Shown in pieces: positions 56,551-64,000 of a DNA stretch of 64,000 nt; the stretch's first letter is position 1, and each line of letters starts with the position of its first letter. The notes under the pieces were generated by a model. That model searched no databases, had not been told where the DNA came from, and saw only the letters and a program-made list of their open reading frames with translations. The stretch lies in contig NZ_CP107008.1 of the NCBI RefSeq assembly GCF_025725685.1, positions 3,100,001-3,164,000 of the forward strand, read 5' to 3'. A program made the translations under genes and the position numbers. Origin of the DNA: Halomonas sp. M4R1S46. Its GTDB lineage: Bacteria; Pseudomonadota; Gammaproteobacteria; Pseudomonadales; Halomonadaceae.

Positions 56551-56625
56551 GCCCAACGTCCATATGCAGCGGTCCGCGATGCGCTACCTGCACCAGGTGT
56601 GCCTTGCTGCCGTTGCTTGTTAAGT
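56551..56625 (-). repeat. attC-like site 11
   Basis: Both boxes match consensus on either strand (GCCCAAC at 56551, GTTAAGT ending 56625), 75 bp, enclosing GCAGCGGTCCGCGATGCGC / TGTGCCTTGCTGCCG. It separates the genes at 55895 and 56629. Confidence 0.75.
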
Positions 56626-56628
56626 TTA

Positions 56629-56904
56629 TCACTCACTACTAGGGTTACCTGTTGCTTTAAAGATGGCACGTTGTCCCGAGTGGTCTGAAGTAAGTTTTGT
56701 TATTATGATAGGGAATTCGCGAAGTGTTTTTTGGCCGTTTTCAATAACAATGCCCTTAAAGCGTGCTCCACCTTCAAGTTCCGCGGCCATCAGCTTTCCA
56801 AATGAAGAAGGAATGAATACGCCATTGCATTCCTTGATCCCGCGGACCTCATTAATCTCAGCCTGCCCAACGCCCTCTATCTCGTTTATCCATGCTTCCT
56901 GCAT
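56629..56904 (-). CDS. cassette gene: small hypothetical protein
   Basis: A 91-residue protein (MQEAWINEIEGVGQAEINEV ... SSFGKLMAAELEGGARFKG). The ATG at 56904 has GGAG nine bases upstream; longer starts read into a degenerate attC near 56950-56990. No family recognised. Confidence 0.5.
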   Translation of the reverse strand: MQEAWINEIEGVGQAEINEVRGIKECNGVFIPSSFGKLMAAELEGGARFKGIVIENGQKTLREFPIIITKLTSDHSGQRAIFKATGNPSSE

Positions 56905-57000
56905 CACTTGAACTCCTATTTGTAACTTAAAAGGCATCAGATTCCACGCACGCATGTCAACTTTAACGCGTAAGCGCGCAACACTTTTATCTCGCACGTC

Positions 57001-57130
57001 GTTTTCTCACTAACCCACTGAAAAATCGAAATATCAAGTATAGCTTAGCTGTATAACACCAATCATCATACATACCGCGTCACATCGATGAATGTGCTGG
57101 CCACCTTTGTCGGCACGTCAGCTTTGGGTC
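57001..57130. repeat. dispersed island repeat, left half interrupted by IS
   Basis: Related to 36727-36856 (ATCAAGTATAGCTTAGCTG, ATAACACCAATCATCATAC, GAATGTGCTGGCCACC) and ends GTCAGCTTTGGGTC exactly at the IS left end. The right half resumes at 58820 (GGTCGATAGCTGTCGCACC, CATCAGCATAGGCTAAATAG). Confidence 0.85.
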
Positions 57131-58819
57131 CAGGCCGTGTGAAAACAGAAAAAAGCTTGTCTGAATCAAAAATCGCCCCCCTCAGCTGCCCGGTGAGCCT
57201 TTCTGAGCCACTGCTTCGATGATGGCTGTCTAATGCTGTCGCGACATATCGGAATGATTGCATCACCAAAAGCACCACTGTCGCGTTTTACACCCCTTGA
57301 AAACATAGGGAAAACGGGCTGATTACGCCCGTGCAGCCCGCATTAACTCGTTGACACCCAAGATGCTCATGACACGCTTCAGATTGTAAGCCAACACATG
57401 AAGACTCATTTCCGTGCTCACATTTTTAAGCCGCCTTGTCAGGAAATGCGTCGATCCCATCCAAGCCTTCAACGTCCCGAACGGATGCTCTACCGTTTGT
57501 CGCCTTAGACGCATCATTTCTGGATGCCAATCGAGGCGTGACTGCGCTGCTTCAAGCACATCTTCGTGCTCCCAACGTTTGATCCTCCTCTCCTTTCCAG
57601 TCGTACATTTCTCCTTTATGGAGCAGCTTCCACATGCCGAGCTCCAGTAGCAATGCAGCGTCTGCCCCTTTTCCTCAGTTTGAAACCGCCATATTAGTCT
57701 CTGCCCCGCAGGACAGATATATTCATTGCTTTCAGAGGAGTAGCGAAAAGCGTCTTTAGCAAAAAGCCCCTTGGCCTGGCTTGGCGATGTCACTGGCTTG
57801 GGTAGATAGGTAGTGATGCGTTCCTTGTGGCAGGCCAGAATTTCCTCGCCCTTGTAGTAGCCCCTGTCGGCTACGACTTCGAGCTCCTTGATGCCAGTGG
57901 CCTCACGAGCTTGCTTGGCCATGTTGGCCAACTGACTACGATCATGGCCGATGTTGGTCACCTCGTGGGCCACAATCAAATGGTGCTGGCTATCAACAGC
58001 GGCCTGCACGTTGTATCCCACAACCCCTGTCCCTCTGCCACTGGTGGCCATGGACCGAGCATCCGGGTCCGTCAAGGAAGTTTGCTGATCGGGAGACCGT
58101 AGCCGCTCCACCTCAACCGACTGTAATCGTGAGGTTTCTTCCCTCAGCTTTCTGATTTTCTCCTTCAGGTGTGCGGTCTTGGCCTCTGCCAGTGCAGGCT
58201 CCTCGCGATCGGCTGCGTCAAGCTGGGTGAGGTATCGTTCGAAGCTTTCTTCGATCTGCTCAAGGCGCCGCTTCATCTTGGCCGCTGTGAAATTACGGTC
58301 ACGGTTGTTCACGGCCTTGAACTTGCTACCGTCGATGGCCACGATAGCTTGGGAGAAAAGCTCCAGGCGTCGGCAAAGCACGATGAACTCTCGACAGACC
58401 CGACGAATGGCCTCGCCATTATCCTTGCGGAAATCCGCGATCGTCTTGAAGTCCGGTGTCAGGCGCTCAGTCAGCCACATCAGCTCGACGTTGCGCTGCG
58501 TCTCACGCTCCAGGCGGCGACTTGACTGGAGGCGATTGAGGTAGCCGTAGATGTAGAGTTTCAGAAGAACAGCGGGATGGTAGGCTGGCCGCCCCGTTGC
58601 GTGCGGATCGACACCCTTGAAACCAAGGCCTCTGAGGTCGAGCCCCTCAACGAATGCCTCAATGGCACGGACCGGGTTATCTTCTGCGATGAAGTCATCC
58701 AAAAGTGCAGGAAACAAAGTGCCTTGGTCTCGGGCCTCTCCTACCACGAATCGCTTCATCGCCATTTCCTCAGCGGACCTCGGCAAAGTATAGCGGCCAC
58801 CACGTTTTCACACAGCCTG
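57131..58819. mobile_element. IS1182-family insertion sequence
   Basis: A 1689-bp element with terminal inverted repeats CAGGCCGTGTGAAAAC and GTTTTCACACAGCCTG (15 of 16 match) and a 4-bp target duplication GGTC (57127-57130 and 58820-58823). It carries one intact transposase gene. It sits inside a copy of the dispersed repeat. Confidence 0.93.
57323..58759 (-). CDS. IS1182-family transposase
   Basis: A 478-residue DDE transposase. It has the N-terminal domain (TLFPALLDDFIAEDNPVRA, GRPAYHPAVLLKLYIYGYLN), the first Asp in AIDGSKFKAVNNRDRN, YNVQAAVDSQHHLIV, the second Asp in VADRGYYKGEE, a Cys cluster (CGSCSIKEKC) and the final RRQTVEHPFGTLKAWMG with the Glu. The frame is intact, so the element may be active. 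ATG at 58759 with GAGG is preferred over a TTG upstream. Confidence 0.95.
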   Translation of the reverse strand: MKRFVVGEARDQGTLFPALLDDFIAEDNPVRAIEAFVEGLDLRGLGFKGVDPHATGRPAYHPAVLLKLYIYGYLNRLQSSRRLERETQRNVELMWLTERLTPDFKTIADFRKDNGEAIRRVCREFIVLCRRLELFSQAIVAIDGSKFKAVNNRDRNFTAAKMKRRLEQIEESFERYLTQLDAADREEPALAEAKTAHLKEKIRKLREETSRLQSVEVERLRSPDQQTSLTDPDARSMATSGRGTGVVGYNVQAAVDSQHHLIVAHEVTNIGHDRSQLANMAKQAREATGIKELEVVADRGYYKGEEILACHKERITTYLPKPVTSPSQAKGLFAKDAFRYSSESNEYICPAGQRLIWRFQTEEKGQTLHCYWSSACGSCSIKEKCTTGKERRIKRWEHEDVLEAAQSRLDWHPEMMRLRRQTVEHPFGTLKAWMGSTHFLTRRLKNVSTEMSLHVLAYNLKRVMSILGVNELMRAARA

Positions 58820-59173
58820 GGTCGATAGCTGTCGCACCCCATCATCAGCATAGGCTAAATAGTTTTTTTATCGGCAATACGATAAAAATTCTCTCATATG
58901 ATTCTTTCGGAATTCGAAATGAGCAATTCTGCAATGGAGATGAAGTTGTACCGGTAAGGTCAGGGCCGCGACTTTTCTGGTTAAGCAGACTGCATCGGCC
59001 ACTGCTTCCATATGAACCACCCATATACTTCCCGTATCAAAGTTATGGTCGCTCAAGTGAGTTTTTCCGATGCATCGCTACGTAAGCGGCTACAATTGCG
59101 TGTATACTTTGTAGCCAAAGCTTCATAGAGCTGAGCAACGTGATTCCTACATCTTTCCGCGACTCAAGGAGGC
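58820..59173. other. gap after the IS
   Basis: Holds the right half of the interrupted repeat (58820-58860) and the dyad at 58865-58888. No gene seen; the rest is AT-rich and may be the promoter region of the gene at 59174. Confidence 0.5.
58865..58888. promoter_or_regulatory. dyad TTTTTATCG-N6-CGATAAAAA, candidate operator
   Basis: A perfect 9-bp inverted repeat with a 6-base spacer (GCAATA). The core TTATCG-N6-CGATAA matches the dyad at 42837. It lies about 285 bp upstream of the gene at 59174. Confidence 0.45.
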
Positions 59174-59596
59174 ATGAAGGCCCCGAGGAAGAAGCGCAGC
59201 GATCCACTTAAAGCCCTTAAGGGCAGCGTTCGTCGGTTCGATGCCCCATTCACGCCCGTTGTGGATCTCGACGATACAGCCGATCGTGCCTTTATGATGC
59301 TCTTGGCGGAAATCTCGGATGATTGGCGACTGAGCGATGCCGAGGTAATCGCACTCCTGGGCAGTATGCCCTTCCCCCCGCTCTCGGTCGAGCAGCGCGA
59401 GCGCATCCTGGAGCTAACGCGCCTACATTACTACCTGGGGATTTTGTATGGACCACGAATGTGTCGTGAGTGGATCCGCCGTCGTATGCCACTGTTTGAT
59501 GAGCGTTCTCTGATTGAGACCGCTACCGTTGACCCTACTGCAGCGCGGTATGCAATAGGCCGAGTGTTGTCCGTCATTAATGGCGATTTCTCATGA
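59174..59596 (+). CDS. putative MbcA/ParS-like protein
   Basis: A 140-residue protein, basic at the start (MKAPRKKRSDPLKALKG). The pattern ISDDWRLSDAEVIALLGSMP, then RLHYYLGILYG and EWIRRRMPLFDERSLIETA, recalls the helical part of DUF2384/Xre antitoxins, but the match is loose. An AAGGAGG stands only one base before the ATG, an unusually tight spacing. No toxin gene is adjacent. Confidence 0.5.
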   Translation: MKAPRKKRSDPLKALKGSVRRFDAPFTPVVDLDDTADRAFMMLLAEISDDWRLSDAEVIALLGSMPFPPLSVEQRERILELTRLHYYLGILYGPRMCREWIRRRMPLFDERSLIETATVDPTAARYAIGRVLSVINGDFS

Positions 59597-59654
59597 GCTG
59601 GCGATGTGCCAAGCTACTGAGTGATGACCACCCCGGTCGTTAACGGACTTGCCC

Positions 59655-60308
59655 TCACGTACACACCCCATACTCCAGTCGCATGATCAGGTCATAAACT
59701 TGTTGAGGCTCTTCAACCATTACGTCTGCTGGCGTGCGGCCTCGAAGAGCAATTTCTGGACTAGTCATCCAGCGTTCGGCACCTTCTCGGCCCTCAAGCA
59801 ATCTCTCAGCGGCTTTCCAGATATCTATCTCGCTAGGTCCATCCAGAATCTCGCGTCCGACGTCAGGCGCATCATGCCACTCCTTAAGCTCTCCGAGCTC
59901 TGGGGCTTGAAGATCGCACTGTTGTAGGAGCTGATCGAGCGAGTAGGGACGGTCTTCCAATGGGACTGCCTCGGGCAGGTCTTTCTCGTGAGCGGCGAGT
60001 GTAGTTCGGAGCCAGGCTTCAACCTCCTCACATACAGCGTCGTTTTCTTCTGGCGGCACGAGTGAGGCATCGATACCAGAGCTGCGGCGCAGGAAAAAGT
60101 GGTCCGGAACAGTCAAGGAGTAGCCCCCACGCAGGTAGGCGATTATCTCGCCACTCATGGCGGCCATGTAGGAGCGGTCGCTCTGCAAGCACTCCAGCGC
60201 CTCGCGGAAGGTCTCCAGGGGCTGGGGGAAGCGGTCGCGGAGGTCGATGGCCCGATAGGCGAAGATCCGCTCCAAAGGGTCTGTAGGGTGATGTGTTGGC
60301 TGTGTCAT
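59655..60308 (-). CDS. MbcA/ParS/Xre antitoxin-family protein
   Basis: A 217-residue protein. Its C-terminus (WKAAERLLEGREGAERWMTS, EIALRGRTPADVMVEEPQQV, YDLIMRLEYGVCT) is the DUF2384 toxin-binding pattern, including the WMTSP/LxGxTPxD core. The N-terminal 130 residues are longer than in simple antitoxins. It is the last gene of a leftward set with the genes at 60397 and 60612; no RES toxin follows. Confidence 0.75.
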   Translation of the reverse strand: MTQPTHHPTDPLERIFAYRAIDLRDRFPQPLETFREALECLQSDRSYMAAMSGEIIAYLRGGYSLTVPDHFFLRRSSGIDASLVPPEENDAVCEEVEAWLRTTLAAHEKDLPEAVPLEDRPYSLDQLLQQCDLQAPELGELKEWHDAPDVGREILDGPSEIDIWKAAERLLEGREGAERWMTSPEIALRGRTPADVMVEEPQQVYDLIMRLEYGVCT

Positions 60309-60396
60309 GGAGTGGCTACCTGTATTCGTGCGTTGGGTATCAGGGTAGCCTATGGAGCGGCTCAATCTGCGGGCTCTCTTCTGCCAGGTGTCGGGA

Positions 60397-60630
60397 TCAG
60401 TCCAGGAAGGCGCCGATGCCTTCCTCATCGATGGTGGCATGTACCGCATCCAGGGCAGCCTGATCAGTAGCGAAGCGGTCGTCCCAGACATGGGAAGTGC
60501 CATACTTGTTGACGACTTCCAGCAGCCACTCGGTTTCGTCTTCCAGGCGGTAGATATCGACTTTCAGGGTGTGGCCGTCGCGGGTGATGGCCTGGCTGAG
60601 GGGGCTCTGGATCAGCTCGGGGGTTGGAAT
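60397..60630 (-). CDS. small hypothetical protein, non-ATG start likely
   Basis: A 77-codon frame with natural-looking sequence (QAITRDGHTLKVDIYRLED, EWLLEVVNKYGTSHVWDD, AALDAVHATIDEEGIGAFLD). There is no ATG, GTG or TTG at its 5' end. GAGGGG lies five bases before an ATT at 60628-60630, overlapping the end of the BPSL0761-like gene, so an ATT start coupled to upstream translation is the simplest reading. A CTG six codons later is the alternative. Confidence 0.6.
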   Translation of the reverse strand: MPTPELIQSPLSQAITRDGHTLKVDIYRLEDETEWLLEVVNKYGTSHVWDDRFATDQAALDAVHATIDEEGIGAFLD

Positions 60631-60818
60631 ATCGTCCCCTCGGTAAGGTGCTCCTCCAGTTGGCCAGCGCCGAGCATCTCTCTCCGCGAGGGGTAATGCC
60701 GCAGCAACCGCTTGGCCTCCCAGCGGAGGGACTCGGGGAGGGAAACGTCCTGGCTGAGCTCCAACAGAAACTCTCTGGCCTGAATCACTGCGCGCGTCCG
60801 CTCGCATGGCATGGTCAT
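60612..60818 (-). CDS. BPSL0761-like small protein
   Basis: A 68-residue protein matching the BPSL0761 group: PCERTRAVIQAREFLLEL, LRWEAKRLLRHYPSRREM. GAGG lies nine bases before the ATG. Function unknown. It overlaps the start of the next gene by about 19 bp. Confidence 0.7.
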   Translation of the reverse strand: MTMPCERTRAVIQAREFLLELSQDVSLPESLRWEAKRLLRHYPSRREMLGAGQLEEHLTEGTIFQPPS

Positions 60819-60862
60819 CGGTGTGTCCTCTTCTCAGGAGTTTCCTGGCAGCGGTGCTGCGC

Positions 60863-61231
60863 TCACTCCACCCCCAGCGCATTAACCACCGCATCAACCG
60901 GCTCTGTGTAGAAGCTGGTGTGGAAGTTGGTGCATAGCTCGCGGGGATGGTCGGGATGTCCACGCCGCTGACTATGGGCAGGGTGACGCGCTTGCCGCCG
61001 GTGTCGAAGGCCAGCTGCAGGCACTCGGCCAAGCTCTCCACGGGCTAGCTAGCCTCTATCCTCCAGCTCCACCATCTGGCTCTGAGTGGGCTTTCCCAGC
61101 AGCCCTGACGAGAAGGGCACCAGGCTGGCCTGGGCGAGGTCACGCAGCACGTCGGCGTTCTGCAGGTCGACCACATATAGGTGGAAGTCATGCTCCAGCA
61201 CCTTGCTGACGCCGCCGATCCCCCTCGCTGC
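60863..61231 (-). pseudogene. brxL: brxL 3' remnant (BREX Lon-like protein)
   Basis: Three frames in series encode the end of a BrxL-type Lon-like protease: IGGVSKVLEHDFHLYVVDLQ with SSGLLGKPTQSQMVELED (then a stop), PVESLAECLQLAFDTGGKR with PIVSGVDIPTIP, and after another shift RELCTNFHTSFYTEPVDAV...LGVE with TGA at 60863-60865. The catalytic-Ser region is damaged. The ATPase and DNA-binding parts are missing. The assignment rests on the recognisable C-terminal pattern of this family. Confidence 0.7.
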
Positions 61232-61307
61232 CATTCTACGTGCCCCGGCCTGTGCTGACGATGGCGGACTCTCAGGCACGCTACCGCCACCCCGTACACC
61301 TTGCGGA

Positions 61308-61922
61308 TCACCGCGGGCCCAGGGCACTCAGGCAGTCCAACAGCCGAATCAAGTGATGCCGCTCCCACAGATCCACCACCTCGGACCGCAGCATGAGTGA
61401 TCTCAGCCTGGGGCTGAGGGCACTCTCAAGCAAGCCTACTTCGGATAGCATACGAAAGACTACCTGCGCCATCTTTCGTCTAGAGGGGGCAGTCCAGCCG
61501 GCAATGACCGAATCGGGTAAGGCGCGGTCGGCCAGGAAGTCGTCCCACTGGTAGGGCTCAAGCCACTCGGCCTGCGTCGCGAAGGTATCGGCGACCACCG
61601 TCTTTAAGAACTCCACCAGCAGCAAGTTGCGGGCCAGCGCCGCGCAGAACCCCACCTCGGTGGACAGTTGCGGATCCCCCTCGCATAGCACCTGCCAGAA
61701 CGGCGAGGAAGTCTCTCAGGCGCTTGCGGATGCCTAGGCCATGCGCTTAGCTGTGGCCGGCTGCACCTTTTGGAGCCAATTCTCATCAAAAACGGCTGCC
61801 TTCCAGGCCACGTCGTCGACTCGTGCCAGCAGCAGCTCCGCCACGAGGCGGCTTTCGCGGAACATCACCGAGCCACCGATGAGGTCGGAGTTGTAGCAAA
61901 AAGTAGAGGAGATTAAAGTCAT
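61308..61922 (-). pseudogene. brxA: brxA remnant (DUF1819), frameshifted
   Basis: The N-terminal part (YNSDLIGGSVMFRESRLVAE, DENWLQKVQPATAKRM) and, after two frameshifts around 61690-61740, the rest (FWQVLCEGDPQLSTEVGF, YQWDDFLADRALPDSV, SRRKMAQVVFRMLSEVGLLE) match BrxA of BREX systems, a small DNA-binding protein encoded first in type I operons. The product cannot be made in one piece. Confidence 0.8.
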
Positions 61923-61967
61923 TTGGAGGCAGCTCTTGAGATAAGAGACACATAGTATTGAGCGCTA

Positions 61968-62360
61968 TTAGCGGTGAGGCTTAGGAATGGGCTGATTTAA
62001 AACAGCTTCGTTTAACCCGTGCGCGTCGGCATTGTATGCCCAACGGGCAAACTGATCGATCAGGGCTTCCTGCGCTTTCTCTAGCTCCGCTACCCGCTGT
62101 GTTAGGCGAGCAATTCGATCATTCGCCCTATCAATGTCAGTGAACTGGCGTGTTGCTTGAGACGGGACTTTCAGCTCCGCTTTTCGCAAACGCATCGCAG
62201 TCTTGATGCCATCACGAGTCAGTAGAGTTTTTCGAGTGGTCTCTATGCCCAGCTCATTTTTGCATGCTATAATGACAAGTTGCCACGTCAACTTACTACT
62301 TCGCCAGTCACGTATCATCGCCTCAATACGTGCAACGTCTTCCACAGACAGCCTTGCCAT
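61968..62360 (-). CDS. small partner of the recombinase, GmtX-like
   Basis: A 130-residue protein with a helical N-terminus that may be an HTH (VEDVARIEAMIRDWRSSKL, LGIETTRKTLLTRDGIKTAM) and a coiled-coil C-terminus (RIARLTQRVAELEKAQEALI). GGGAG inside the end of the recombinase gene precedes the ATG, 2 bp after that gene's stop, so they are co-expressed. Size, order and features fit GmtX of gamma-mobile-trio islands. This naming is from memory of the family and not verified. Confidence 0.5.
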   Translation of the reverse strand: MARLSVEDVARIEAMIRDWRSSKLTWQLVIIACKNELGIETTRKTLLTRDGIKTAMRLRKAELKVPSQATRQFTDIDRANDRIARLTQRVAELEKAQEALIDQFARWAYNADAHGLNEAVLNQPIPKPHR

Positions 62361-62362
62361 GA

Positions 62363-64000
62363 TTAGTCTCCCAGTCCCAAAAGTCGTTCCAGCTCATCCA
62401 CTTTGTCGTCCGCAGAATCAGTTTCGATGAAGTTAGCATTTTCTTCAACCAACTCGTCTCGCATCGCTAATGCATTACGACCTGACGTCCACCCATTTTC
62501 AACCCCTCTAATAATCGCTCCATCCTCAATATCGGGGTCCTCCAACACTCGGATCAATTGTTCACAACGTTCCATTTTCTCCATTGTGGTTTGAAGCCAG
62601 GTGTTGGCACCATATGTGCCACTATCAGCCTCATTACGGAAAGCCACAAGGCTTATTCGTAGATGCTCTCTCTCATCTTTTAGGTTCGCCAGCTTTGTCT
62701 CATCACCCTTCACGCACACATGTTCCCCACAGGTCAGACAATTATTAAACTTAGCGCAGGGCTCTTGGGCGTAGTCATGTATACAGACCCCAAACTCAGT
62801 GATATGGACAATTCGATCACTCTCATCTCCAAGGTCTCTCATGCTGATCGGGGCATTTGTCTTGAGTGAGGCTAGAAGTTGAACGTTTGTAGCCGAAAGC
62901 TGCGGCGTAAACGTCTCTACCTCAGCGGTCTTTTCCTCAATCGACATGTGATTGTAGACCCTGTTCTGTGTAACATCAATGCGACCCGACCAACGCGCTA
63001 TCAGTTCTTGTGACAAGCCTGAACACTGAGCCCCTGTGTTAAGTAGATGGCGAAACGCATGGCTGTTGACCTTCACATCTACATAGCCGTGGCGATTAAA
63101 AATAGATTGCGTATTTTTTTGACTTCCTGAGAGCTGTGTATTCAGTCGGTGACTACAACATCCTATGAGACCGAAGGGCTTTTGCGGATGATCTTGAGCC
63201 GCTGTAAAGGCCCCCGTTCTGAAGCAGAATAAAGCATCTCTCCATTTGACAACCCTCTTGGCATCTGTATAGGGGAAGTGCTTAGAAAGGTACTTTTCTC
63301 GCACCAACACATTGAGTGTTCGAAGGGTAACTACCCATGTATCGTTGAACTCGAAACCAGCCAGCCTTCCATTCACGTAAAGTCGAGTACCTTTGCTGGT
63401 ATCATAGCCGGCGAGAAGCCCTTGCGCGACTCTCTGGGCTTTGGCTGATATCACTTTACTGGCAATGATCTTATTTAAGAAATTCTTAAATACATTTCTT
63501 GGGGGATGGTTTTTTGTTGAAAGCATTAAGGAATCGCATACTTCTTGCAAGGATAGCGGTTCATCAATGTTTCTATTTGGTACACCTGCATGGGGTGGAA
63601 ATGACTCTGGATTCTCTTCCAACCACTTGGCGTAGTCACGTGCCTCTTGGGTGATCTCAACAACACGACTCACCGCCTCTTTACAGATATCAACCATACT
63701 ATCTGGTATTGGCTTTTTGTTTGGTCCAAAACCTTTATTTGAGTGCCAAAGCATGTACAACTGCTTACGACCTTGAGAATCTTTCTCAGAGAAGAAACAA
63801 TCTTTTTTAACATATTTAAGCTCTCCAACACGAGAAGGCTGGGAGAGCATAATTGCCACGGCCGAGGTGGTCATGATATCTAGCGGCAACCCAGGTTTGC
63901 TGTGAAAAATCTCTCCAAGTGCGATCAGTGATGCTTCACTCGGAAGTTTCTTTCTCGCATCTTCTGCATTTTTTTTAAGAGTTTGTGCAGGCTCCTTTAT
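62363..64000 (-). CDS. tyrosine recombinase, GmtZ-like, 5' end outside the window
   Basis: At least 546 codons; the frame is open through the right edge (PSEASLIALGEIFHSKPGLP is in frame upstream of the first internal Met). The catalytic set is Arg in LSQPSRVGELKY, His-x-x-Arg in SHAFRHLLNTGA, Trp in ARWSGR and Tyr in VYNHMS. The C-terminal part has a Cys-rich, zinc-binding-like segment (CIHDYAQEPCAKFNNCLTC). Large recombinases of this form followed by a small coiled-coil gene are found in GMT islands. It probably mobilises the island that starts near 24 kb. Confidence 0.8.
   Translation of the reverse strand: MKEPAQTLKKNAEDARKKLPSEASLIALGEIFHSKPGLPLDIMTTSAVAIMLSQPSRVGELKYVKKDCFFSEKDSQGRKQLYMLWHSNKGFGPNKKPIPDSMVDICKEAVSRVVEITQEARDYAKWLEENPESFPPHAGVPNRNIDEPLSLQEVCDSLMLSTKNHPPRNVFKNFLNKIIASKVISAKAQRVAQGLLAGYDTSKGTRLYVNGRLAGFEFNDTWVVTLRTLNVLVREKYLSKHFPYTDAKRVVKWRDALFCFRTGAFTAAQDHPQKPFGLIGCCSHRLNTQLSGSQKNTQSIFNRHGYVDVKVNSHAFRHLLNTGAQCSGLSQELIARWSGRIDVTQNRVYNHMSIEEKTAEVETFTPQLSATNVQLLASLKTNAPISMRDLGDESDRIVHITEFGVCIHDYAQEPCAKFNNCLTCGEHVCVKGDETKLANLKDEREHLRISLVAFRNEADSGTYGANTWLQTTMEKMERCEQLIRVLEDPDIEDGAIIRGVENGWTSGRNALAMRDELVEENANFIETDSADDKVDELERLLGLGD

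Noticed and set aside
62363..63889. Recombinase gene starting at 63889
   Set aside because: The frame is open to the window edge with protein-like sequence and the apparent start is internal (the true N-terminus is outside).

Overview
The window looks like a chromosomal segment of a GC-rich gammaproteobacterium, most likely a Halomonas-type (Halomonadaceae) species. The evidence is the gene order nrdR-ribD-ribB-ribH-nusB-thiL-pgpA, the ybbAP/tesA pair, a short LOV photoreceptor and the strong G+C bias of the first 24 kb. No tRNA, rRNA or CRISPR array was recognised.

Region 1 (1-23.9 kb) is core genome. A leftward operon runs from nrdR (8440) through riboflavin (ribD, ribB, ribH), antitermination (nusB), thiamine (thiL) and phospholipid (pgpA) genes to a DUF945 protein and a Lon-type protease cut by the left edge. 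It is followed by a DsbG-like periplasmic oxidoreductase, a sulfur module (persulfide dioxygenase plus a split YeeE/YedE transporter), a beta-CASP nuclease, glyA, a second DUF945 protein, the ybbAP ABC exporter, tesA, transporters and the LOV protein.

Region 2 (about 24-64 kb) is a mosaic genomic island with lower and variable G+C. It starts near an MvaT/H-NS-like silencer and runs to a tyrosine recombinase that leaves the right edge. The recombinase and its small downstream partner resemble GmtZ and GmtX of gamma-mobile-trio islands. Much of the cargo is built like integron cassettes: leftward genes followed by attC-like sites (RYYYAAC...GTTRRRY, several overlapping the stop codon), with no integron integrase in view. 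Cargo includes a TIR protein, a Sll1717-type P-loop ATPase, an ART-like protein, a DUF2971 protein, an ABC-type ATPase, an Mrr-nuclease/STAND NTPase, a helicase-nuclease fusion, and a pseudo-exonuclease-FRG fusion broken by an amber codon. Most of these are plausible anti-phage genes. A GC-rich SOS block (umuDC, SRAP, exo/endonuclease) sits in the middle.

Region 2 also carries a dispersed repeat family (one copy split by an IS1182-family element with a 4-bp duplication), a 170-bp near-perfect repeat that gives two unrelated genes the same C-terminal tail, two recD 3' fragments flanking a GNAT gene, and a BREX scar in which a broken brxA is joined to the 3' end of brxL. A structured 5' leader that pairs with the ribosome-binding site of a 60-residue ORF near 30.1 kb is the most promising undescribed element.
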